Source: Pachyseris speciosa (Eukaryota > Cnidaria > Anthozoa > Scleractinia > Pachyseridae). Taken from it: DNA of 64,000 nt. Both the position numbers and the translations under genes were made by a program. The stretch spans positions 792,501-856,500 of the forward strand of contig JAEMWC010000133.1 in assembly GCA_016490735.1 (NCBI GenBank), read 5' to 3'. The notes below the pieces were generated by a model that was not told where the DNA came from, made no database searches, and saw only the letters and a list, made by a program, of their open reading frames with translations. Shown here one piece after another: positions 23,966 to 34,584 of this stretch; positions within the stretch are counted from its first letter, which is position 1, and each line of letters opens with the position of its first letter.

Positions 23966-25189
23966 AGAATACAGCTCTAGCACTGCAGCCTCTGTTAAGT
24001 ATATATTCCTTAGGAGTGGAATTGTTGAGAATAATAATGGTGTAGGGAAATGTTATTGCAAAATAATATTTTAAAGAGTATTGTTATTTTTCAGATAATA
24101 ATGCAGACTTGGTTCCTATGCTTTATTATGATGATGCCGTGACCTGCAAAGTGTGTAACTGTTCATCGAAGCGCTGTTAGGAAAGACCTGATTGAAATAT
24201 TGAAAGATCCAAATAAGTCAAGCTGCTTACTTTATGTCATTGTCATTGATTCCCGGACTGTAGACAACTGTGTAGACCTACAATCCTGGTCAAAACTGTC
24301 AGGCAGTTTCACGGCAGATGACTTCAAATAGCCTCTCTTAAGACCAAGACCGCGCAAACCCCACTCCCCCCTGTCAATGTTGATATTGCTAAGGGGGGAG
24401 GGGGGATCAGTTACACTGGTTTCCATTCGTCTTTTTTTCTAAAACGTAAAGGACGTAGTTTAAATCGTGGGTTTTAGAGCGAAAAGGGGAGGTGTGCCAG
24501 CAACTTTTGGCCAGGATTGTCATTAGAATATTTTGCGACATGTTAGCTTAGCCTTTCGTCTAACAGGTGTATCGAGATATTGAAACCGGACAATTTTGCA
24601 AATGTTCTCAAACTTGTGCCGATAAAAATTGTGAACATTCTCAAAGCTTTAATTTCGTAAAATGTTTTTGTGAAGTACCGTTCAGTAGTTTGAGATACAT
24701 TTTGACAAGACCATTCAGAGAAAAGCTATTTCCCGTGCGGTTCTTTTTATTACGCAATACAACTGAAGGTAGTTGCGACTTCTGAGTATGTGGGTGAAAT
24801 CCTAAAGTCCTGAATGAACAATCCGAAATGAAAAGCTATTGAACATTCACTAGCTGTGGTACTGTTTAAAAACGTCCGAGTCTAGAAATTGCTGTTATAA
24901 AGAGCAATGACTTCGATGAAATTGCCTTTCCTGTACGATGTGCGTTATGCCGTGTGCACTCCGAATATGAAGCAAAAATGTCTTTATTTCGCGCATTATA
25001 GGACTTTTCCGACTAAGACAGATACCGGAGAAATGCCAAGTAAGAATTCAGCCAGCAGAATGCAGAATTCAAATGCAAATGTTTGTGGCATTGCAAAAAA
25101 TGCAGTTTTGTTAGTAGGTCAGTAGGTAAGGGAGGCTCCAAATTGAGCCAATCTAGCTGAGCCTTGAAGCACGCCTTTGTAAACAAAGC

Positions 25190-25565
25190 AAAATTAAAAA
25201 AATTAAAATACAAATGTGGCCTTGAACTACTGTAAAAAACGCTAAAATACTAAAAGTCCGAGCTTTCGTCAGGGACAGATAAGATAAAATATTCCGCGAG
25301 GGCCGGATAGGAGGGAAAAAGGTGTCACTGTGGATCCTCTCACAGTGACACTCGCTCATTACCATCGATAGTTCAACTTATTGTTTTATTTTATCACACA
25401 CCTTGTAAAGTGACACCTTTTTCCCTCTTATTCGGCCCTCGCGGAATATTTTATCTTATCTGTCCCTGACGATGCCGTTGAGCGGCGAAAGCTCGGACTT
25501 TTAGTATTTAAGCGTTTTTTACAGTAGTTCAAGGCCACATTTGTATTTTAATCTTTTTAATCAAA
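25190..25565. mobile_element. Foldback insertion made of two inverted retroelement ends
   Basis: The left arm (about 25190-25345) and right arm (about 25395-25560) are inverted copies: the left reads ATTTTAGCGTTTTTTACAGT-type sequence on the minus strand, matching 25505-25530 on the plus strand, and both contain CTGTCCCTGACGA and AATATTCCGCGAGGGCC. The middle holds GTGTCACTGTGG and its partner. Copy A of the segmental duplication lacks it. Confidence 0.7.
25459..25500 (+). ncRNA. Hammerhead-ribozyme-like motif in a foldback insertion of copy B
   Basis: CTGACGA (25466-25472), extra T, stem II GCCG/CGGC (25474-25477 with 25483-25486), GAAA (25487-25490), GCTC (AGCU as stem III, then the cleavage C), and flanks GTCC (25462-25465) and GGAC (25495-25498) pairing as stem I. 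The facing arm of the foldback, near 25255-25280 on the minus strand, keeps the flanks but has lost stem II. Confidence 0.6.
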
Positions 25566-27959
25566 ATGCTACTGAAGGACAACATCCAAAGATTGCTAAA
25601 GCAAAATTATGTTAAGAATTGTTATTAATAATAGTAAGCGAGGAGATACGGGTGAAGTCTTAAGGTGAAGTCAAGGCTTATAAAACATCTGCGTCAGACC
25701 TCCTCATCCCCAACTCTTCTCATTTAGTAAGTCTTGTGAAATACGAGACGCACATGGCGACATCATGTACTCTCCACACAGTAATACCCAATATGAAACA
25801 ATGAAAACAATTTACGAGTTAACGGTGGATACGTGATACACAAAACGTAATTTCTATCTGCCTGGAAGGTAATGGAATCCGGTTATTCAATGATTATTGC
25901 CACTTACTTAGTAAACGCAAATTTTGATGGATTGAAATGTGTTGAACTTGTTGCTGAGTTTTGCTGCTTAAAAATTTGGATCGAATTAGTTGAACTACGA
26001 ACACGAATGCCACACAATAAGAGTCGGTATCAAGGGATCATTGTGCAGGTCCGGTGGTCCTATCTTGTAGAGACAAAATTCCTGTTTATGGACGAAGAGC
26101 AGTCGTTCCGAGTATTAACTGGTAAATTTGATGCTACTTCGAATGGCTTGTTATCAAAGGATCTCCATTTTCCATCCAATGCTCTTAAGATCTCTTAATT
26201 ACATTTACAAGTACCTATCGGGTTTTTTAAAAAATGAACACTTATATTCAGCACAGCTGCGATGCGAGACACTGGCCATATGGCTGAGAGGCGCTGGCAT
26301 GAGACAAGGTTTGCTCTTGATAAAGTTGGATTCGAATATTTTTAGCGTTGGAGATAAGCTAGTACACAAAGAACCTTTTCCTTAGATGTAAAGGAGGACT
26401 CGTTGCTTCAGTACGACAGTGTTCGTGTAGGGCTAGGCCAAAAAGTCTTCTTATTCTAATCTCTTTTCCGAGGCCTGTTAGAGGGGAGGGAGGCCGGGGA
26501 AGGGGGGTCTTTATGTCCCCTGCCTGAGTTTGAAACCCTTTCACGTCTCAATTTCGGAAGGCTCGCATGTCGCTGTCGGAATTTCGTCCAAAGTCACTGA
26601 GATGTTTAAGTCCGGAACGTTTAATTTAAATGTGTTCTCATAATTCTCTCGCAAAAACGTTCTATCCTTCTCTGTATCCTTGGATATATGCTGTCAATTA
26701 AATTGAATAGCCTTGCAAAGTGCGAGCCCGAATGCATGCAAGTCTCTGTCTAATTTACAAAACGCCAATGTTGTTTTCCAACCCTATGATCAACCACTGA
26801 CCAAGGACCCTGCAGCCGCTAATGTGATCAGTTCTTCATATCCCACGTAGAATCGGTTACTCACTCGAGAGCACCATCGCGCATGCTCGGCGTTGACACT
26901 GCTCCTTAAAAACGGTGATGAGATATCTCGGCAGGTCCATGGCCTAATCTTCCTTTGTGAGACCGTCAAAACTCAATATCGCTTCAGTTGGGGAAACTGG
27001 ACGGCGGGGTTGAACAGGTCGATGATTATTGCGCGAAGTGTATCAAGATTTGAAACGCATTGTCCTTTATTTTCGCTAGCAATTCGAGTCGGTTCCTGAC
27101 AACGTGCTGGTAACTCCTTTCTATGATTCACTATTGTTTCATTTCCTCAGTTTGCTATCACCAGGACGCAAAGCTAAATAATAGCAAATCAGTGAATCCT
27201 GGGGTATGCCAAGATTTTCTGAATTATTACCTTATATGGAATTGTTTAGCAAAACGAGCGGCTTGAGATCTTGACTTTTGATATTCATTTCAACCCGTTT
27301 ATCACACCAGATCACGCAAACCTTACCACGAAAATAAACTATAATAGATGCAATGTGTGCTGCAATGCAACCAAAATAGAACTTCACAGTTTTATTAAAA
27401 GATTATACGCTTAAACACTGGCATAAGCTGTCTGAAGACTATAAAAACACAGGGCACTGTTACTGAAAAGTAAAAACGTCAAGATCTTTTAAGCAGGTTA
27501 ATCTGGAAACTGATGAAAATCTTCATTTTGAAGTGATCATTTCTGGGTTCTATTAAAGCTAAGCGTAGGTCAAGACTTGGATGTTTGGATGTTTATTTAT
27601 TTTACCACAAAATACAAATAACGATAAAACAAAACAGTTACACAAAGCAAATGAAAGTGGCGAGGAAGCCCCGAAAAGGAAACCAAGAGGCTTATAGACA
27701 TTGGGCTCCCTAAGGGTAAAAATAAAGTTAACAGTAACAGTAAGGCCAGGATCGAAAGTAAAATACAATGACGGTAAGACCCAGCAAACAAAAAGATAAA
27801 AAATGACTATTTTTAGCTGGATAACTCCTTGAACTTTGCGTCTGACTTACTCCGCGGAACAATAGTGGCCATTCTGTGATCTGTATTGTCTAAATCTGAC
27901 TGAAATCGACAGAGCGTATGCGCGTTACGTCATCACCGCCATGTTGGTGTACAGTGAAC

Positions 27960-28150
27960 AAAAGATTTCTCGCTAGCTTCTTTTGTTGTGAATGATATAT
28001 GAAATAAATCATATATGAACTGCGGAAAAGAAATCAAATGAAGAATGATCCTCACAGTTGTGAACGCAATTTATGCAATTGCGAAAAGAAGCCTGAAAAA
28101 GCTTATTTTGTTATTGTCCACCAACATGGCCGCCAACCCATTGTCATTCG
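27960..28150 (+). mobile_element. Fragment related to the same SINE family (no tRNA part)
   Basis: Shares ATATATGAAATAAATCATAT, AACTGCGGA and the GAATGATCCTCACAGTTGTG segment with the SINE at 29595-29839, and contains GCCTGAAAAAGC. The tRNA-like promoter is missing. It is absent from copy A, so it too is a later insertion. Ends are approximate. Confidence 0.5.
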
Positions 28151-28552
28151 AATCTCTAGAGACTGGTTGCATACCCTCTATTCCCGTTAATCGCAAATTA
28201 AGGAAGAAATTTTCCGTAGCGGTGCGGTATGGATGGCAAGAGAGGAAGCTACGGGCGCCATAGATGGATGCATGGATTGATTATTTAATTTAAAGTTGTG
28301 GAAGTGCGTCTTTGTGTCACGGTCTGTATTTTCGCTGCTGTTTTGGGCTGTAATATTAGACAAACACAATAATGACAGGAACCCCAGCCTGCCTGTGAAT
28401 GATTTGCTGTAGAGCAGAAAGAAAATGGTATATCAGAAAAAAATGAGGGGTGGGGGAGGGGGGGGCGCACAGATTTTAGAGAAAGACCATTTCGAACACT
28501 GTTTTTGTGAAGAGTAACGAGTTAGCAGCCTTTGCGGAACATGTCTTTGTCC

Positions 28553-28590
28553 CCCCTCCCCTCCCCTCCCCTCCCCTCCCCTCCCTCTCC
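28553..28590 (-). repeat. GGGGA repeat (G-quadruplex candidate) on the minus strand
   Basis: The plus strand reads CCCCTCCCCTCCCCTCCCCT and on, so the minus strand has six or more runs of four Gs one base apart. Copy A has a plain C-run at the equivalent place (20411-20423). Confidence 0.85.
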
Positions 28591-28827
28591 CGATCGACCC
28601 CGGCCATTTCGCCTGCAGCTTTCAGACCCAACTGCTGACAAGAGAATCATCGCAAATCGAGACTCAGCCGAAGAACCTCGGCGCCCGTCCCAGCTTTAAC
28701 AGCAACTCATAGCTTCAGGCAGTTTTTCTATAGTCTTTATCTAATCACTTTATGGACAATCAATATTTACTAAACGGTATTTAATTTAATTACCATTTTA
28801 TCTTTCCGATTAAGTAAGCTGTATACA

Positions 28828-29172
28828 TACTAGTTATGCAACGCTTTCGAGTGGTATACCGTGGAATATCCCACGAGTCACTTCTGTTTTCTCGGTATAC
28901 ACACGAGCCTTTAGTGTGTATACCAAGAAAATACAAGTGACGAGTGGGATATTCCACGGTATACCACGAGAAAGGGTTGCATAACTATTTTATACCATGC
29001 CATAGACAATACAGTGGCCAGCAAGGCCAGCATAAATGCACGATGGGAAGGTTGGGTGTGATACCGTTGAATTGCACTGATCGATGGGAAGGTTCGGTGG
29101 AATACTGACGAATATATACAACGGCTTTCCTGCATTCTGATTGGCTGTATTTTCTATGGCATGGTATAAATA
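28828..29172. mobile_element. Nested foldback elements in copy B
   Basis: An outer hairpin pairs TGGTATACCGTGGAATATCCCAC (about 28855) with GTGGGATATTCCACGGTATACCA (about 28945). Beyond it, TTTATACCATGCCATAGA (28990) pairs with TCTATGGCATGGTATAAA (29155). Copy A lacks both. Confidence 0.7.
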
Positions 29173-29594
29173 TCTATATCTATGTGTGTGTCGGGGGGGG
29201 GGGGGGCGGTAGGTGCCCCTATGGTTGTTGAAGGCATGCTTTTGATGAGGTTAAATATAATGTGGGATAGGATACAACACTGAGCTAGAACGCGTTGGCT
29301 CATTTAAGGAAACTGATAGTGGAATGAAAAATTAAATCTTCGAATAGAAATCAGGTCTTATTTGAGCCGGTAAAGGGTGAGTAAGGGTAGGAATCTGGGA
29401 TTTCCAGTCTTTAATAAGCTTTCAAAGTGCAGTAACAAGGCAGTGACAAGGTCTGATGTAGGATAAGAGTTCCACACTGCTAGCGCTACTGCATGTACCC
29501 CGTCCACAACATGATTCAGACTACTTTTTTCAGGGCTCAGATTTGTCCCCTAAAAATAGAATTTTTACAAGTCTGACCAATCAAATGAACATTA

Positions 29595-29839
29595 AATATG
29601 TGACTGATCATCGCAGTTATGAACACTACTTAAGCAGTAGTGGAAATAAAGCCTGAAAAAAAATTCAGGCTTGTACGGGATTCCAACCCACGACCTCTGC
29701 GATACCGGTGCAGCGCTCCACCGACTGAGCTAACAAGCCATCTGAGAGCTAGTCGTTTTGTTGGTTCGTAATATACCCGTGAGAGGTGAATATATGAGTA
29801 AATCCGCAGTTCAAATATATGATTTTCATATATTCATTC
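29595..29839 (-). mobile_element. tRNA-derived SINE with 14-bp target-site duplication
   Basis: The minus strand carries a tRNA-like head: GCTTGTTAGCTCAGTCGGTG (box A) and GTGGGTTGGAATCCCGTAC (box B). The anticodon stem has a mismatch and position 33 is C, so it is not a working tRNA gene. TCAAATGAACATTA flanks it on both sides (29581-29594 and 29840-29853). Copy A of the segmental duplication has one uninterrupted site here, so the insertion followed the duplication. Confidence 0.85.
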
Positions 29840-31884
29840 TCAAATGAACATTATTAAGCAGTATTTTTCGATGGATGTCTATTTTGGCTTCCACCAAAAT
29901 TAAAATTAATACGGTGATTAATTTTCATCGGGTTGTGAACTTTCGATTGAAATGGATAATATAAAATGTTGACGTAAACTAATCAGGAAATGAACGGCGT
30001 GAAGAGAAACCGTAGCCTCACAAATAGACTAACTCACGCAATGTTAACATTTATAACAAGTGAGATCCGTGAAGGAATGTCAGTGTAATTGAAGAAAAAT
30101 AAAATGAACATGTTTTGTCAAATATTGCCTTGAGCCAACAGCTCCACAGAAGCTCAAATGGTTTGCTTTTGAATTTCAACCAAAATCTCATACCGAAGGC
30201 AGACCCACTCCCCATTTTTGAACGGACGGCGTGTTGAAATCAACAACACTTTCGAAAACTGTTTACAGGACTTAGTATTCATGTTAATGGCCACACTCTA
30301 GGCGTTGCCTTATGTAGTATTGCAAACAGAAGCACCGCGGGAGGTATAATGTAGTATTGTAGCCGCTGCATTTTAATCGGAGAAGGTTATTGCATGTTTT
30401 TATTGACTCCAGATAACCCACAAAATTTGTGAAAAACGCAAAAAAAACTAAGGGTTGAGCTGAGAATTGTAGTGATGGGAATAAGCAAAAATGGTACTGG
30501 AGAGATTAAGAAACAAGTTCACGGCAAACAGGTATTAACTTTACAATGGGGTGTCTCGAAAACACAGACCTCGAACAATGTTCCGAAACGTTTACAGAAC
30601 TGAGAAAACTCCGATTCAACAAACTCGAGTTCCTGAATACAACTTAATCCGCGGAAAAGCCAGGGAGGAATAAGCGACTTAAATTTGACGAAGATGCCGA
30701 TGCTCCTCACGAAGCCTTTGCAATAATCAAACAGGTCAAAAGTCTTGCTTCTGCCTGTAACTACTCTACATGCATGGACACGCACTGAGTAGTCGCGTTA
30801 CATCAGTACACTTTACCTCCCTCCGACTTCATTCAGAAAAGTCTGAGGGACCACGTATTGTAGACTGCCGGATGTGAATTGATCAAAAGTCGGCTGAAGA
30901 AAATAAGCTAAAATCCCGACGTCTATTTTAAATAAGTGGTATTTAAGTAAAATACCGCCGATTACACGACAAAGCTAACCTTATCCAATTCGATGCAAGC
31001 TTATTTTTGATGAGCCTTAGTTAAGCAGGTAAATCCCTCGCAAGTATGTACTTGTCATGCACACGCAGGGTCAATAGAATGACATTAAAACAACAAACAC
31101 TGGATCCATGTTTATCAAATTATTTTTAGTGAGCGTCCAACTGCAGCAGTGACAGCATCTCACGGTATGATAGGCTAGGGAAATCGCGGGCTAGAAGAAA
31201 GTGAAAATCATGGTCATGTGCAGAAAGAAGGCCCCAGTCTTAAAGAGAGTGCGAACAGAAAAACAAAGGAAGTAGAATTGAAAAAAACCAACCTACCCCA
31301 GATTATTTCGAGGTGGAGTGTGAGGAGATGGGGTGGGTGGGGTTGTACCACGGGACTCTTCTTCTTCGATTCCATCGACAATAATTTCGTCATACGTAAG
31401 TGACATGAAAGTAGACTTAAGTGACCGAATCAGCATGAAAATACTCCTCACGTTCAAAACAGCATGCTTCTTATTAAAGACTTTTGGAGAAATTGTTTAA
31501 ACAAAGAGCTGGTTTACCTTTGGTGAGGAATTCCTTTATTCATACGACCTTAAAGTTATTGATGATTGCCACTCTTTTAAGGGCGATAGAATTTACACAA
31601 AGAAAGATAATCTAGCTCCATAACTCCTGCCGCCCCGTTTATCAAGGAGATTAGGGTTTCTTCCGTTCATGAAAGAAAAACAGAGAAAAAAAGACAAGAA
31701 AAATCCGGAAATTCCAGTTGGGATGTGAATGGTTGGGCTATTTTGGTTTGTCCGGGTTTTGGAAAATTACCAAAATTTAGGAAAGTCTCGCAATGTAATT
31801 CAAAATTCCCCAACGAAGAATGACCAAGAATCCGAACGTAAAATGTGTCCTATTTATTCAGACCAGTAAAGGATCCCGGGACGG

Positions 31885-32325
31885 GGGGGGGGGGGGTGGT
31901 ACTCCCAGAAAAATTGGGTGGGAGTGAATTGGGTGGGAGTGTGCGGCCCGCTTCCTGAAACCCTTACCCTATTTGAGACCAAAATCTGCGATTTTCCCTA
32001 CCCTATTTCAGACCTGACCAAAACTTTGATACCCTATTTCAGACCTATTTCACGTACACAGTTGGCGCAAACATAATTAAAAGACAAAAAAGAAGGGCTT
32101 TTGTTCATGGACTTATCGGCTGAAGATGAAGAAGAAGCTTCTTCTAAAAAACATACCGAATTCAAGACAAGACCGCACAAACCATATCCTATTTCAGACC
32201 AAAATGGTCAAAATTGATACCCTATTTCAGACCAAAACGGCTAAAAAACCATACCCTTTGGGGCCGCACACACCTATATAGTCCATATAAGGGAGTACCC
32301 CCCTCCTCCCCCACCCCCGGGAGTA
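31885..32325 (+). repeat. Second copy of the CCCTATTTCAGAC repeat
   Basis: Shares CCTACCCTATTTCAGACCTG, GGCGCAAACATAATTAAAAG-like, AGAAGGGCTTTTG, and ACCATACCCTTTGGGGCCGC with 5605-5935, ending at a GGGAGTACCCCCC run. It begins at a G-run (about 31885-31897). It lies inside copy B of the duplication and is missing from copy A. Confidence 0.75.
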
Positions 32326-32401
32326 CTCTATCTCTCTCAGAATCAGTGTTCACAAGAGGCATGGTGTTCAAAGGAATCACAGAAACCCTGGACCAACCGG
32401 T

Positions 32402-32832
32402 TCGTTCATGTAAAGGCTGGTTTCCATATGATCGCAGACGAGCGCGGATCGCAGATCGCTGATCGCAAATAGTTCTGCGATCGTCTGCGATCATATGGAA
32501 ACACACTTCTGCGATTGTCTGCGATCGTCTACGTACGATCCTGCGATCACGATCGCAGACGACAGTCGCAGAAGATAGAACCATGTTCTATCTTCGGCGA
32601 TCGTCTGCGATCAATTGCGATCCTGCGATCATATGGAAACCAAAGTTCTGTGATCTGCGATCGAAACCTATCCCATAATATTTGTAATTCCGACAACGCG
32701 CGTGTACATTTGACATTTCCGCTGACCGAAATGTATGGCTACAGTCCGCTCTGCGATCGTTTGCAATCGTCTGCAATTATATGGAAACAGCTCTCTTAGC
32801 GATCGTCTGCGATCATATGAAAACCAGGCTTA
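32402..32832. mobile_element. GATC-dense foldback MITE
   Basis: The terminal inverted repeats are AAGGCTGGTTTCCATATGAT at the left and ATCATATGAAAACCAGGCTT at the right. The interior is built from many direct and inverted copies of TGCGATCGTCTGCGATCATA, so GATC and CGATCG occur dozens of times. No coding potential. Absent from copy A. Confidence 0.8.
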
Positions 32833-33487
32833 AAAGGAAAGCATCCGGGGAAATTGGCCCACATCCGGGAGACTTTGTGGGTGTATGTATCATTCCTAGA
32901 CTATCCCCGGACGGTTTGGTTAATGTGTGAAGGTGTGGCTAACAACGTTGGACGCCCTGTGTACGACGTCCGTGATCAAAGGTTTGGAGTGGACGTCCGC
33001 GCGTGCATGCTCGTTACATTTTCTGTTTCTGTTTTTTGAATAAACGACTCAGATAAGTCATGTCCTCTAATCCTTTTATTTTCTTTCAAGATGATGCCAC
33101 TTTTAAACATTTTTTTAGAAGAAGACAGATTTACCATAAGACCGCAGAAAATTTTACCGAAGGGCAGGTACGGTGGAACAGCAGTTTGGAAGGAGTTAGT
33201 CCTTCGACAAAGTTCAAATTTGAACAAAAATAACTGATACTTTGCACTAAGGTGTTGAAAATTAAAAGTAGCCACAAGAAAGTACCACTCAAACAGTTTC
33301 ATGTTAAAGGGAGCTTACGTATTGGGGACTGAACTACACTGTGGTAGTGGCCAACTCGAAAGCCCTGGTGCTTTGGCCACTACGCACTATTCCAAATTAA
33401 TGCCTAATGTACACGTAAGCTACCTTGGTTTCTCTTTTACTTTTTTTCTATTCTTGTACGCTAATATTATGTTTGAATAAGTTGAAT

Positions 33488-33515
33488 AAACTGAACTGAA
33501 CTGAACTGAACTGAA
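33488..33515 (+). repeat. CTGAA pentanucleotide tract ending a LINE-like tail
   Basis: Five units of CTGAA following TTGAATAAGTTGAATAAA. Short tandem tails of this kind end CR1/L2-type LINEs, so 33340-33515 may be a LINE 3' end; that is inference. Confidence 0.6.
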
Positions 33516-34584
33516 TATGTTAAATTTTAATTGCGCTAGTATAGCAACTAATAACCAATTAACTTAAACTGGTGTAAGAGAAATTCTCGGCTTTACAAAG
33601 TGTTTCAGCAGCTGACAAAGTCCCCTTTTATCACACCAAAGGATTTCGTATACATCAGACTAATTTAACCATCACATACCCGCATGTTAAGGTACCGATA
33701 GGTTTACTACTTAACAAGAAAAATTGTACAACCTTTGCACCCTTTACACATCAATAATGAATGAAGTTATCCAAGTTTGTCACAAATTTCTTTCTAGTTT
33801 TTGAAGATTTTTTTTCGTGACGTTGGGAGGAAAAAGGGAAACAATTTGAGTGCCTATTTAAAGGAATTCTCTGATAGATCTCGCCAAAAAAAAAAAAATC
33901 GTTTCTGACACACACCACAAAAACAACCCTGTAAAGCAACTACATAGTTGCATCTACAGGAAATGCCAGACGAAATATGCCAGTTTCCAACTTGATATTG
34001 GTCGACGAGGGCGAAAGTGCATTAGGGACTGGGACGGAAAGATGACGCACACAGGCCAGTAAACAGTATGAAAAGGTAGGCGAACGTCCCAATTCAGCGG
34101 GAAGACTACCCGAAGTCTACACCAAAGACATACCGGAAGTCGTTCCTCAATGAGTGACAAGTCAAAGTCAGACGTCACAGGTTGTAATGTCAGGTAAGGC
34201 ACAATTAAGGTTACTTGGAAAAGCTCCTGAAAGTGTGTAGGTCAGCGGTAACACGCGACGGTAACACCTCAACGGAGGTAGCACGAATAGGGGTCGTCAA
34301 AATTGTCGTTGCATTTAGGTTCCCAGAATTCAACCTAATAATACTTATTTACAATGTACAAATGGGTTTTCAAATCGAAGTTCCTGGGCATTATCTTCAG
34401 CATCACTTAAAAAAAAAAGAATCTATTGCTTCATCGCAGTCCATTCTATTGCTTGAACAAACACAACACGCCCATGTTTGAAACAAGCCCTGCACTCCAA
34501 GCAAGGGAGTCGGTCCACTGACTTTTGCGAAGGCGTCAGTTTGGTGCAGCTTGCGGAACAGACTGATCTGCGTTTGACAGGAGT

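Larger units (their letters stand above)
24535..33110 (+). repeat. Tandem segmental duplication, copy B
   Basis: Second copy, about 8.6 kb, separated from copy A by about 570 bases. The extra length is largely explained by insertions absent from copy A: a foldback with a ribozyme-like motif (25190-25565), a retroelement tail (27575-27775), a SINE-head fragment (27960-28150), a nested foldback (28828-29172), a SINE with target-site duplication (29581-29853), and repeats at 31885-32832. Point changes and small indels are scattered throughout, so the duplication is not recent. Confidence 0.85.

Noticed and set aside
29680..29750. Functional tRNA gene on the minus strand
   Set aside because: Mismatched anticodon stem, C at position 33, and SINE body plus target duplications around it.
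32222..32799. Arg/Asp-rich open frames of 90-120 residues
   Set aside because: They are produced by the GATC-dense MITE; no start context, splice sites or recognisable domain.
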